Below are positions 12,499-29,373 of a DNA stretch of 64,000 bases, piece after piece. The stretch covers positions 320,477-384,476 of the forward strand of contig KV419416.1 of assembly GCA_001630475.1 (NCBI GenBank), read 5' to 3'. The notes under the pieces are model-generated. The model saw nothing but the letters and a program-made list of their open reading frames with translations. It made no database searches and was not told the origin of the DNA. Made by a program: the position numbers and the translations under genes. The first letter of the stretch is position 1. Every line of letters begins with the position of its first letter. The DNA comes from Sistotremastrum niveocremeum HHB9708. Its lineage: Eukaryota; Basidiomycota; Agaricomycetes; Sistotremastrales; Sistotremastraceae.

Positions 12499-13705
12499 AT
12501 GTCTTCCATCTCTGTTGGTGTGCTGGGTGCTACTGGCCTCGTTGGACAATCGTTCATTCTCCTCCTTTCGTCCCATCCTTTCTTCCGCCTCACCACGCTC
12601 GGTGCTTCCCCTGCTTCCGCGGGATTAGCATACAGCAAAGCAGTCGAGAACAAATGGAAGCAATCGACTTGCATCCCTTCCTCCGTCCAAGCCATCAAAC
12701 TACACGAATGCAAACCTGAGCATTTCTCATCGTGCCAAATCGTCTTCTCAGGGCTCGACGCAGACGTCGCCGGCGACATCGGTAAGCAAATCCCCTCATC
12801 AATCGAACCACAACAAACCACGGCTAACCTAATCTCTCCATCTCATCTCATCTCATCCAGAATCTGCATTCCGCGCCACCAACATCGCCGTCTTCTCAAA
12901 CGCAAAAAACCACCGACGAGACCCCTCCGTACCCCTCCTCGTCCCCCTCGTCAACCCCCACCACCTCTCCATCCTCCCCCACCAACAATCCCTCCACACT
13001 CCCCCCCTCCAAAAAGGCTTCATAGTCACAAACGCAAACTGCTCCACAACAGCCCTCGTCGTCCCTCTCTCCGCTCTCCAATCCCGCTTCGGCCCAATCG
13101 ATCAAGTCATCGTAACTACTATGCAGGCTATTTCAGGCGCTGGATATCCTGGTGTTAGCGCTATTGATATATTGGATAATGTCGTCCCGTATATATCGGG
13201 AGAGGAGGAGAAGATGGAATGGGAGACTCTGAAGATCCTTGGAGGGATCTCTGCGGATGGGAAATCCTTTGATAACCATTCGTCTCATCCTATAAAAGTC
13301 TCCGCGTCATGTAATCGTGTACCGGTACACACGGGACACATAATGACCGCCTCCGTCAAATTCTCCAAAAGACCTCCACCGAGCATCGATGAAGTCCTAA
13401 AAGCATTCGACGAATACGTACCACCTTACCTCCCCCAATCTCATCCCTCATTCGCCTCTTCGGACTTTTCGAAAATCATCCCTACCGCTCCTCCGAAGGC
13501 GATACATATACATACGACTCCTAATCGTCCGCAGCCGCTCTTGGATCGACATCTTGATAAAGGCGCTTCGGTTAGTGTGGGGAGAGTGAGAGAATGTGGG
13601 GTTTTGGATGTCAAGTTTGTTGTGTTGGGGAATAATGTTGCGATTGGCGCGGCGACGAGTAGCGTGATCAATGCGGAGATCGCATTGGCCAGAGGCTACA
13701 TATAG
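12499..13705 (+). CDS. HOM2: Aspartate-semialdehyde dehydrogenase
   Basis: Converts L-aspartyl-4-phosphate to L-aspartate-4-semialdehyde with NADPH, the second step toward threonine, methionine and homoserine. Two exons (12499-12781, 12861-13705) give 375 residues, the normal length for the fungal enzyme. The Rossmann start is VGVLGATGLVGQSF. The catalytic cysteine lies in IVTNANCSTTALV, followed by QAISGAGYPGVSA. Downstream come the substrate-binding SASCNRVPVHTGH and a C-terminal VGRVRECGVLDVKFVVLGNN. All expected motifs are present, so the enzyme should be active. The Met chosen directly precedes the Rossmann strand; an in-frame upstream Met at 12430 overlaps the promoter. Confidence 0.95.
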
Positions 13706-14000
13706 AGAGGAGTGAGGTACACTCAAACTGGGGATTTGGGGATTAACAGAATGTAAATACTTGTTCTACTAGATTACGGGAATTTCTTGTAGACTCGAAA
13801 CTAAAAATGAGATGTACATGTATGCATTACGACTTTCTGATTTTATTTTGAAACTTGACTCGACGAGAAAGCGATGTGATACACATGCTTCTCATTTTCA
13901 TTCGTGTCCTGGATGGCATACAAACTAGCTTCCGAATTAAATTGTACGTGGTAGTGCGTCCAACCCATTATCCACCGTAGTCGCCGCTCAGGTTCACCAA

Positions 14001-15213
14001 CTACGTTCCGGTATTAACAAACCTCTCTACCAGAGCAGTCCACCACCCACTCGTATCACTCCTCGCAATACTCAACTGCTCCCACCGACTCTCACTATTT
14101 TCATCGACAACTCGTCTCATCTCGTAGCGTCCCCCCGTAGGTGCCAAAGAAGATACGAATACCGACCCGAGATTCGGACATTTACATGTCTCCATTATCG
14201 TATCGATGAATTTCTGAGAAGCGCGGCTTGATGACTCGAGATCTACAGCGACAGCTTCAAGATGCGGGAGTTTATTGAGAACTCGGACTAGTGCTGTACC
14301 CTACATTTCAAGCGCGTGAGTTACGGAAGAATTATGTATAGAGAGGACATACGACGAAACGACTGCGATTGTCAGCTCCGAATTCGATCCCACTTAGAAG
14401 TCTGAGTTGGGGTACTCCATCGAGTATCATCATCAGCTCTGAATTGAGAGCACTGTTGATTTCCGGGATATGCAGCGCAAGAAGAGTCCGGGCATGCGGT
14501 CTCCAAAATTGCAAAGAGAAAGGATCATAAGAAATGATCCTCAAAGCCTTCAATGGATGACGACGAAGGACTAGAGGAGATGTCTCCCAATCTGATTCCA
14601 GCGAGACGAGATTTCGAAGATGATCAGGAGAAGTGATGAGGCTCGTATGATGGGGTGCGCGAAGTTTTATGAAGAGATGACGGAGGGAAGATTGATGTTT
14701 CAGGAAAGACGTATGTTCAGACCGGAGAGTCAATGAACATCGGAATGAAGTAAGGATATCGTGCGGAAGTGTGCTCTCCAGGAGGTCGAACATCGAATTG
14801 TCCACGATAGCTTTCGAAAGCCCCAATTTATCCGCTCGATGTCTCAACGTCAACGCCCTCAAATTCACCAAAAGCTCAAAAGGCGGCACGACCTTCCTCG
14901 GACTCCTCAAATGATACCATTCATCCCACTTCTCAACCCCACCCACATCCCAAATCGTAAGATCCTCCACAACATACGCCATACGCTTTCGTAGGACTTT
15001 AAACACTTTATAAGCCGTTTGAGTATTATCGGCCACGTGGATCCGACGATACATGATTCGTTCGGATTCGAATTGGAAGGCTCGGCATGTTTGAGAGAGG
15101 TTGGAGAGTGCTGAGTAGCTTTTGCTGTTTGAGTTATAGAGGGATAGCCCTAGGTACTCGACGATGGGCCTGTATAATTCGGGAGGCAGCCTTACGAGAT
15201 CTGAGGCGTCCAT
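14001..15213 (-). CDS. F-box/LRR-like protein
   Basis: Two exons (14353-15213, 14001-14300) joined by a 52-base intron give 386 residues. The N-terminus DLVRLPPELYRPIVEYLGL has the form of a basidiomycete F-box, which would dock to Skp1 in an SCF ubiquitin ligase. The rest is leucine-rich and repeat-like, as in the large F-box families of agaricomycetes, and would bind an unknown substrate. The target cannot be inferred. It is not closely similar to the three-gene F-box array at the right end of the window. Confidence 0.75.
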
Positions 15214-15693
15214 AGGAGTTTGGGATGGGATCTGGTGGGTTGTCCAGATAACGAGAGTACGATCAGGACTCGGATGAGAGTCTCAGCTCAGGCGAATTTG
15301 TAATGGTCCGGCGTCGTCGCTGGTGGGCCGATATGGAGGGCAGTGCAACACAACCAAGCAGAAGCTCTCCGAGTTTGAAAAGAGTTAGGAGCGGAGAATG
15401 ACCATGCTTCTGAACGAGTCGACTATCGAAGCCCTAACACCACTGGCAGTTGTCCCTGAGAGAGGCGACATCCTCGCCGTCGGAATGCGTCATGGCGTCA
15501 GGAACTCCGACAATTAAGACATAAATCAGGGAGAAAACCAAGAAATTAATTCTAAACCTAGGATACTTCTGCAGTACGTAGTGTCATGTTACAGGAAAAT
15601 AAAAAAGATGAGCGAGCCCAGAAGATGACTGGAGAGATGAGAATATAAATTAGCGCGCCGACATGAATGTCCTCATCCTGGCAGCCTTATCAC
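15214..15693. other. Intergenic region
   Basis: 480 bases between the F-box gene start and the end of SMC5. Nothing codes convincingly. Confidence 0.4.
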
Positions 15694-20368
<4,675 letters not shown>

Positions 20369-20984
20369 GATGAATGTGGGCAAGACAAAGGTACGCAGAG
20401 CGCGTTGTTTTGCGTTGTTGTTGCGACGCGAAATTCTTTACGGCAGGTCCGGCCCAACCTCAGTCATGCGTGAAATTCTCCAAGAATAACCCGGAGTCTA
20501 CACTAGGGGCATCACACCACGAGGATACAGTACAGGCAAAGACTGATGAGGAACGAGAAGGTAAGGAGATGGCAATGTATCGTCTAAAGAAAATACGTTC
20601 AGCCGACTCCCATCAGCCGCTTTAAGCCCTGGGACAGGGAATGCGACGATGGAAGTGCCGGCAAAAGATGACGAATGGTGAATCATTATTCGCGTGATGA
20701 TACGCCGTATTTAGGCAGGTAGCTTTAGCCCATACAGCACCTTATACACGCGTTGCATAGAGATCGAGCTGCTAGAGAGCTCAGAAACTTCACACGCGAC
20801 CTCGAGGAAGAGCGATTCGATATTCCTGCTGGTCGGAGAAAATGACGACCTTGCATTCCACGAAAAGACTGCGCAATAACAAAGCTGCCATTGCGAACCC
20901 CCTGTCGTTAAAAAAACCAGTGAAACACTCGTTGAAAATATAGTTGAGTACACGCAGTAAGTGGGTCAGACGAAGGTGGAACGC

Positions 20985-21016
20985 AAGGTCCGTGCACAAT
21001 CGGCAACTCTCGGCAT
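20985..21016 (+). repeat. Inverted repeat, left arm
   Basis: AAGGTCCGTGCACAATCGGC and following bases recur in reverse complement at 21591-21622 with one mismatch over about 32 bases, 574 bases apart. Outside this stretch the arms do not match well. Confidence 0.6.
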
Positions 21017-21590
21017 CTCCACGTCACGGGTTCAAGCATTCCTAACTCCGAAGAACCGCAAAAGAGAGATTTCTTCCCACGCCGCCCATCCTGTCTTCCT
21101 TGACATTTTGACAGCGATCGCCGGCGACTTTTCTTGTGTCTTTCTGATTCTCGAACGTTATTCGACGATGATAAGCAGTAGTATGAGGCCCACAAAGGCG
21201 CCTGAGCAGTGTAGAATATTCAAATCATGTATGTCCAATTAATTCTGCAATTCTGCTGGTTAGCTTCCGTAATGAGCGCTGCAGCTGTCAAACAGAGGTC
21301 GTCGGATGCATGATACGCCTCCTGCTTCTTGCTCCGGGTATTTCTATTTTTAGCTTGTAAGGACTACATGTACCAAGTCACTCGTCGGCGCATTTTTTCG
21401 CAGTCTTACATGAAAACAAAAATGAAAAAAAACTCAAGGATGTTGCCATGTATGAGCTTGTCCCAATATCTTTGTCTCGACATCTCTGGGTATAATTCCA
21501 ATATCACAGAAGTTTAAATGTCTTGAGTTTCTCGGCGGTCAAGTCTAAGCGCTGGTCGGACCTATGAGAGATTGAAGCCGTCGAGCGGGC

Positions 21591-21622
21591 ATGCCGAAAG
21601 TTGCCGATTGTGCACGGACCTT
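21591..21622 (-). repeat. Inverted repeat, right arm
   Basis: Reverse-complement partner of 20985-21016 with one mismatch. No gene lies between the arms. Confidence 0.6.
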
Positions 21623-22096
21623 GGGTTCACGAAGGTGGTACGGCAAATCCCGCTGTGGTTCTCCTCTGTCATCATCCTTTAGCCTTCGATCTCCGGCAAG
21701 TTTTTTTTTGGCGTTTTAATGCTATTACGACTACCTTTCAGAGTCGCCGTCGATTGCGGTCCTCTAATGGATATATCCTCACGCCCACTTGCTCCAAGAA
21801 ATATCAGGCGTTGGGCGTTACGGATCCGAGTCCTTGTTGGACTCTTCCCAGCTCTCTTCCCGTCGTGACTCTAATATAACTGGTTAGTCCCTGAATAAAA
21901 GTTCACGGCCATAGTGGATCAAATCCTTCAAGTGTTTCGAAAAAATACATCTGTGCTCGTACATGAAATGCCCTCCTGCAACCCAACTTATACGGTATAT
22001 GATCGATGAGTCATCTAGTTTATTCAAGTTTCCAGATATGCTGTGTGGCTCTTTGGTCCCGTTAGTCCGAGACATCCTGTTTCATCATGGAATGAA

Positions 22097-23468
22097 TCAA
22101 TACAGAACCCCTCGGCAAATCATGTCAATGTTCACCTTTCTTCGCCTCTCTGATGGCCGTGTCTTTCTCTCGCCCTCGAGGCTACTTTCCTTCATGCATT
22201 GTAAATCGATTCTCTCCGGTGCCGCTGCTGCTACTTTCCGAAAATAACAGTCCTTAAGCTTAGGGAGTTCAGGACATGGATTCTTCCGAAGATTGTCCAT
22301 CCATCCCTGTATTGTTCCATCACAACTCCCTGTCAGGAACACAAAACGAGAGAGTGTATTGTGACCCTTCAAGAACTTGGCCAAGCGCTTTTCGCCAATA
22401 CCATCTTTCGATTCATCTGAGATGATGAGCACATGCAAGTCCGGGCAGAGCTTTGTGAGCTTTGTGAGTGGTATATCGCCATCGGTGCTGAGATGCAGTC
22501 TTGTGACTGTAGTTCCGTGAGCTCTCAAAATCTTGTTGTTAACCAAATTGTTGGCCCCCAGGCTGATGCTACGGAGACGGCCGAACTTCCAAGAAGCCAT
22601 CAGGTCGTAGAGAGTAGTTTGGCTGCGACCGTGGACGCTCAACTCTCTGACATTCTCGAGTATCAAAGGTTGAACTGAGGGCGGCGGGAGATTTACGAGA
22701 GGGAAGTAAAACCCTTGATCGGGATTTGTGAATACCCATTTAGTAGGCGGATATGGCGCAGTAGAAAAATGCAGGGATGTCAAGTTCGGACATAGATGAA
22801 GAGCATGCAAGGCGAAGGATTCAAACAAACGACCGTAATCCACGGTGTATTGTTTGTCTACCAATCGCCTTCGACGTTCTTCTCTTTCGTGACAGTCCAC
22901 AAATTCGATACTTTTGACAAAGGTGCCCCTGCGTTCAGGCTTTACGGATCTGTCCGTAGGTAATGCTTTGTCTAGATTCCCAACAAGAACCCGCGATGCA
23001 TGGGTGTTGCGGATGAGTAAATGCTGATAGAGGAGGGGGAGCGCCTTTTCTGCAAAATCGCGGCAAGTCAAGCTCAATGCCAGGCCTACTTGGTACATAT
23101 CGAGTCGGTCCTGTAAACGAGAGCTATGTCTGCGTCAGGAATCCTTTGTCTTGCATGTAATAATGTAAAATGCGAACTGACCTAGCGTCATGCCAATCCG
23201 ATCTATCGAACAATTTGGACCGATTGTTATCTGCTGATATAGTACTACTCCAAGACTTTTCCGACACGGGCAACAATAGGGCGTAAAGAAAAATCATTCG
23301 GAGAACCTCTGAAGGAAGTAACTGTCCATAATCGTCTGGAGGTGGAGATGGGATATATCGTGGAACTGGGACCCTCTTTATTCGTTGCGGTACTCTGGTG
23401 CACATCTCAGGAGGTTGTAACGAGGTACAAGTGAGGGACTCACGATGCCATCGCGTGCTGAGAATCAC
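22097..23468 (-). CDS. F-box protein with leucine-rich C-terminus
   Basis: Two exons (23182-23468, 22097-23123) around a 58-base intron give 437 residues. An F-box-like segment reads YGQLLPSEVLRMIFLYALLL, followed by ALSLTCRDFAEKALPLLYQH, the usual second helix pair. The rest holds irregular leucine-rich repeats (LCPNLTSLHFS, LHVLIISDES). It probably acts as a substrate receptor in an SCF complex; the substrate is unknown. The start may be at 23468 or at the in-frame Met near 23405. Confidence 0.72.
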
Positions 23469-25882
23469 TAATTTGGTCTCAGGGCGTACTCTTTCACTCA
23501 GCCTCGTGGTGTAGCCGTGTTGGCGCGTGCTGATGCTTGTTCCAGCAACTTCTGGAGATTATTGACCAGTTTAGAAGGCCCTGTTCTTTGTGTATTGACG
23601 AAGAGAGAAGCAATGGAATAAACAAAGGCCAGTTTCCGAATTCCGCTACGGAACCAGTTCTCGCACTAGCCTTGGTTAAGATTATCGAACAGTTAACACG
23701 TGGATATTGATCTCGCGAACCATTCCCTTAATTCCAAAAACTCTCGATGGCCATGTTCCAAGGCTCGACACTAAATTTAAAGAAGAGCGAATACAGCTTT
23801 TTTGAGCAACTTTCTTCATAGAATCAGAGGTTCATTACGCGTAGATCCATTCAATTTCTGCAAGACGAGATTTTGGTTGGACTCCTGGAGCTAAATCAGA
23901 TTACCGTTTCTGGCATCCAATCTCTGCCTAGAAGCGTCCTATGCTTGAGCACTTTTATGAGGGGTGTCAAGAAAAGTCACGAAGCGTCACGCTAGAGGTC
24001 GTCACGCAGTTTCGGGAATATACGGGTTTCCAATGCCTCCGACTAGGGCCGGCTCCCCGCGTATAAGCGCACAAGCCCTTGCTGGTCATATTTATATGCA
24101 TGTAACGTGTCCATATTTTTGGAAAGTACTGCACCAGTTGACCCTAAAAATTTGTTGATATATGATAATCATTTTAAACGGTTTTTGTCCATTGATCATG
24201 CTGGCGCTGGATCGAGATCGACGGAGCAGTCACTGCCTGACATAGCCATTAATGGAACGCCAGGTAGACCACTGTTCTCGCGAAGGACAAAACGACGGTC
24301 ACACACAAATACTTCTCTCCGTCAGAAGAAGGGAACACGGCCGTGCTTTTTTTTGGAGGGGATCAAAGGCTCAACCCAAAACATGAGTTTTCCCCTATGA
24401 AACATCAGCACGAAAATAGGACGGAGGAAAATTGATACCAACCGTTTACTTAATCCCCAGGACCCTCGCGAACAGGTAGCATGTTACAGTCAGGACCCCA
24501 AAATGCAGATCGAGACGGTGCATTATATTTGAACGTGTCAGTCGAGCTCCCCAGCGGAACAGGGGTTACAGAGATCCGCTGGCCAGCGGTGCCAGTGACG
24601 TGGTGCCAACCTGATCGCAAAGCTCCATAAAGCGAAACGTCATCAGTCCAATAATCATCGGGATATACCCAGGGATGATAGTTGATCTCGTTTGAGCCAC
24701 AGATTCTTCGGAGCTGGCCAAATGCTACATTTTGCTTGGGTGAGATCATCGGATGCTGCACTGAAGTAACAATCGCATGAGGACCATGAGAAAAGACAGG
24801 ATACTTAAGTAGTGATTAGAAGACCTCGGCCTGAGGCCTCCTCGAGATGTTCGCAATGCATGAACAAGCCTGCCGGAGGGTGGGCATGTTCTTGTGATAT
24901 AGTCGTGCTGTCTCGTTCCTGGGAGGTAAGATTTTGACGGAGAGCAGAAATGAGAGCATTTAAAAGCCTATGGCAGAAACGCACTCGAAGTCCTTGAGCA
25001 TGGCGCTATATGAATCGTGGGATCGTAGGGCCGTAGGCTCTAGGACAAGGCTTTGTACTGTATTCTTTTATTGGTTTATTTTCTGTTCACCAAAATACCG
25101 GAAGAAAGAGTCATAGCATATTAATATGCTCATCCAAAAATTCACCATGGCCGTCTCCTTCGGACAGAGGAAACTGATAAAGCTCATTTCGGCTTGCTCG
25201 CCGGATGCGCCTGAGACACTGAGACGTATCTTTGATGTTAGAGATGGCTGTACGCGATAACGATAAGAACGTTCTCTTATCTAAAGCTCATATGTATCCG
25301 GGCGGTTCTGTCGTCGAGTAGTAGGCATGCTCACAAGGACGTCTTGAGAATAGTCAGAAAAATCGGACATGAATGCTTAGACTCAAACGCGAGCGGCAAT
25401 CTCCGACATGTGATTTCCGATCCTGCGGTTGACGTCCACGCTCAAGCTACGGGCCATGATGCATGATACATGATAGCTGCATCCGCTTTAAGTCTGTCGA
25501 CTTGCATGTTGTCTAAAATAGCGCTGACAGCGTCATCAATGTGAGTCAATCTCTCCATCATCTCAAGTTTAAATCTGTGTCACCGTCATGAAGCTAAAAG
25601 CTTGATCCCCTTATAGGGAGATTAGGGACGGACTCAGATCTCAGAAGCGACACGGAGACGGGATGCCTTTTGAGGTTTCCCGTTATCTTAGATGTCCACA
25701 TCAACCAATGATAACATTCCATTTCCAGGGAAAAGCCACTGGCAATCGGGCTTTCGGGCCAAATATGCACTACCCCAGAAGGCGGAGTCCCAAACGAGAT
25801 ACGAGCCTCCCGACCTTGCAGCGATAGGACGGCGTCAAGATAGACACGATACCCTTCGGGAGTACGCTCTTTCTCCATAACC
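23469..25882. other. Gene-poor region
   Basis: 2.4 kb without a convincing gene. A minus-strand open frame at 24450-24761 (103 codons, containing NEINYHPWVYPDDYWTDD) is Trp/Tyr-rich and could be a decayed exon of an unknown protein. The last few hundred bases must carry the allantoinase promoter. Confidence 0.4.
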
Positions 25883-27617
25883 ATGGAACTCATCGTATTC
25901 ACCTCTGAGAACGTCGTTTTACCAGATCATGAAGGCCCCGTTGCCGCAACGATAGAGGTCAATCGAGAGACTGGCAAGATTGTTAGAATCTTGTTGGGAA
26001 GATCGACCCGATACGACTATAGAAGCTTATCGGACGACCAATGGGTTGATGCAGGGAGCCTCTACCTCCTCCCCGGACTCGTCGAGTATGTCTTCGGCAA
26101 TTTCTCCTCTTTGTCTTTGGTTCAACGGAAGCTTATCTGCTGATACAGTGCTCACGTTCACCTCAACGAGCCTGGCCGGACAGAATGGGAAGGCTTCTGG
26201 ACCGGCACACGAGCCGCGGCCTCTGGCGGCGTGACGACAGTCGTGGATATGCCATTGAACTCCATCCCTCCCACAACTACGGTCGAGAATCTAGAGCTCA
26301 AGAGGCAAGCCGCCGAAGGGCAATGTTGGGTTGATGTCGCATTCTGGGGCGGAATTATTCCCGGCAACCAGGTGTGTTTCAACGAATGAACTTAGATCTC
26401 ACATGCTAATTGCGCATATTCCTAAACAGGAGCACTTGATACCCCTTCTAGATAACGGAGTCAAAGGTTTCAAGTGCTTCATGATTGAGAGCGGTGTCGA
26501 AGTGAGTAGATACCAAAGACACGCTCTAATATAGACTCAATGATTTGGCTAGGAATTTCCCTGTGTAACAGACGAGGACATCGCGCTCGCTTTCGAGACG
26601 CTCAAGGTTTGTCATGCCGAGTTACCGACGATTTAGCGCTCCCTGACTTCTTTATGCAGGACCGCTTTACTGTTGTCCTGTTCCACGCAGAGCTCGAATC
26701 CCCTACTACTCCAATACCCGCCCCTCACGATCCCTCCCCTACTACATTCCATTTCCAAGATCCTACTCATTACACGACCTTCCTCTCCTCACGTCCTCCG
26801 CATCTAGAGACTAATGCCATCACTCTCCTAACCTCCTTACAAGAACCTTTCCCTAATATTCGCACTCATATCGTCCACCTCTCTGCCGCCGACGCCATCC
26901 CCATCGTTGCAACCGCGAAGAGCCCCGTTCCTCCTTCCAAACCATTAAACATGTCCGTCGAGACCTGTTTTCATTATCTATGCCTAGAAGCCGACTCTAT
27001 ACCGGATGGCAAGCCTCTCTTCAAATGTTGTCCTCCCATCCGACATAAAGAGAACCGAGACCGATTATGGGATGCACTATTGGATGGCACAATATCATGC
27101 GTTGTATCGGATCATTCGCCTTGCGTTGCGAGCTTGAAGCATCTGGATGACGGGAACATCATGGATGCTTGGGGCGGGATCAGTTCTCTTGGTTTGGGAT
27201 TGAGCTTGCTTTGGACAGAAGGACGCCGAAGAAAGATCAAGAATCTGATACGCAATATCATCAGATGGTCCGCGGAGAATACTGCGAAGCATGCTGGCTT
27301 AGATCATACGAAGGGGAAATTGGCTCCCGGGATGGACGCTGATATCGTGATTTGGGATCCTCATATGAGGCATACTGTGAGTTACCTCACTTCTTCGACG
27401 AGAGCGTCGCTTACCAATCTGGCCCTAGATCACGAAAGAGAAGCTGGGATTCAAGAACAAACTTTCGCCATACGAAGGTCATACCCTGCACGGCCAAGTA
27501 CGACGGACGTACCTCCGTGGTCAACTTGTCTGGGAGTACGGAGATGGGCCGGAGGTGTCATCGATGAGCGGCAGTCAAGGCTTTGGAGAGCGCAAACCTA
27601 TTGGTCAATTGCTGTAG
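25883..27617 (+). CDS. DAL1: Allantoinase
   Basis: Cyclic amidohydrolase that opens the hydantoin ring of allantoin to give allantoate, in purine/ureide nitrogen use. Six exons (25883-26085, 26149-26371, 26430-26501, 26553-26606, 26660-27376, 27429-27617) give 485 residues, normal for the family. The metal-binding motif is formed across intron 1 ([16 protein letters not shown]). Also seen are [16 protein letters not shown], the carbamylated-lysine region [41 protein letters not shown] and [11 protein letters not shown]. The last exon reads [17 protein letters not shown], then [11 protein letters not shown], the typical C-terminus. The correct last acceptor is CCCTAG at 27428. No other ureide gene is adjacent. 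Confidence 0.94.
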
Positions 27618-27860
27618 ATCTATACGTTCGGACGTCTGTCTTAGACCATGCCATGCTTTAGTGCTATGCCTGTTTATGAGTTTTACTATGCTTTCGAATG
27701 TTGTACGGTTTATGGAAATGCATGCAACGCTATCTCTTCGTTCATTATCAAATCTGGCTACGAAACCTAGCTTCAATTGCAACAGAACATTTCACGAACG
27801 TCCACCTGTCCGAGAGTCGAGAGACTCGTACGGACATTCTGACTAAAGCGAATACATGAT

Positions 27861-28829
27861 CTAGTCATCCAGCCGACTAGGACGAACCTTATCCTGGAAA
27901 GGAGCCAGCAGCTGACGCTCGTGGGTCCACTCCTTGACAGCATCCCAATCCCGACACATATGCACGCTGTCAAAATGTGGAAACATCATCTGCTTGTCCT
28001 CGTTCCACTGGAAGACATTTGGCGTAGTGTCTGCATTGCATACTATGTTCTCGCGGAGGATGTTAACGCAGTGATCGACGTGGTCAAAGGGAGTGTCGTC
28101 GTTTTCCAGAACGGAGTCGGAGAGTCGGGAGGGGCCGTAGCGTTCAGGCGAGAGAGCTTTTCGTATGAGGTTCTATCGCAAGATCAACCTGAGGGTAAAG
28201 GATAGCGCGTGTAGGAACAGGCGTACCAAGCAATGAATCTGATGCCACGCATCCAGTTGAACCACATAATGATCATCTCCAGGTATACGCTCCGTCCAAT
28301 TAGCGATGCGAGATGCCTCTTCTTTGCTGATACGAGACATGCCCACTGGATAGCATTAGCTACTTTCTTTGCTTCGTAAACGGACTTACCTGGATACAAC
28401 GAGTTCCAGGCTTCGTCGGTTTCATCTGTGGGAGGACCATGATACTTGCTCAAAGCCCCTAGTTTTGCAAATGTTCTGAGTTCATATTTGATAACGTGCT
28501 GAGCCGGTGCTGTAGCTGGGGTGAGATGGAAGGTGACGAGGTTGGAACAACTGACAGTAGGGCTCAGTGATGCCATTCGTGTTCTCAGCGAGAGACAGGG
28601 ACCGCGCCAGATGTGTGCCTAGCGTCGCAGACGCCAGGAAGAGCACGTTCAGCGATAGGGAAGCAACAAAGGCGATTATCTCAAGTCTTCGGCGCCATCG
28701 AGAGAATCGGACGGGGGCTCGACGTGGCCGCTCATCAAATGTCGGTTCTTCTTCTTTATCATGATCTTCAGTAGACGAGGCAAACTGAGTGCTAGACCGC
28801 GACAACAGTGGGCGGGAGTCTACATCCAT
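27861..28829 (-). CDS. UstYa-family (DUF3328) protein
   Basis: Member of the UstYa family, whose characterised members act as oxidases or cyclases in fungal ribosomal-peptide (dikaritin) and other secondary-metabolite pathways. Four exons (28556-28829, 28390-28515, 28227-28345, 27861-28172) give 276 residues; introns are 40, 44 and 54 bases. A basic cytosolic N-terminus precedes one membrane segment (IIAFVASLSLNVLFLASATL). Both diagnostic motifs are present: HQIHCL, split just after Leu by an intron, and HVDHCVNILRENIVCNAD. The end, CRDWDAVKEWTHERQ, is also typical. No precursor peptide with repeats, Kex2 protease or other biosynthetic gene is next to it, so its pathway is unknown. It is convergent with allantoinase, 243 bases away. 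Confidence 0.9.
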
Positions 28830-29373
28830 GACTGCAGTATCGATGAACTTGTAGCGATTGCCAGTGAATCACATTCCTCCATAGCTTTCAATGCGGGGAT
28901 ACTATTAGTTTCAGAAAGGAAACCAATCATCTGGTCTCAGAAAGCCCGGTGGGGAATTTGAGATGCAATCATGACCATCAGCGCTTGAAAGTGTGTTGCC
29001 CACAGATTCTCGGATAGCAAGCTCGGAGAAATTGAGTCCGAGGTTCCGAGTATTAGAGAGGCGCGATGTACATGGGCATGAGCTTTCAATGTGCCAGACA
29101 AAGGTCCTAACTGTCGTCAGTGATATCCTGGGGAGGAGGCCTAGGTGGCGAGCGGATGAACTCAGGCTCCAGTTGCGGGCTCCGGAGTCTTGCTGGCCGA
29201 CACGCTCTTCTAGTCAATGCGTGCCTCGATGAAGCTGTTTTATCGTACACATCGTGTTCGGTCACATTATTACTAACATAGAGTGACATATCTTGATGCC
29301 TTTATTTTGACAAGAAATGATCGCAGGACGCGAATTTCGTATGAGCTCAAGATTTACATTCTTCTTCTGTCCT
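28830..29373. other. Intergenic region
   Basis: 544 bases between the UstYa-family gene start and the end of the TPR-SET gene. No gene seen; it should hold the UstYa promoter. Confidence 0.4.

Larger units (their letters stand above)
20369..22096. other. Gene-poor region with inverted repeat
   Basis: 1.7 kb upstream of SMC5. Only short, unconvincing frames occur. It contains a 32-base inverted repeat pair (20985-21016 and 21591-21622), which may be the relic of an element. Confidence 0.45.

Noticed and set aside
25594-25902. Minus-strand open frame of 102 codons overlapping the allantoinase start
   Set aside because: Antisense to the allantoinase promoter and first codons, with no family text and no splice partners.
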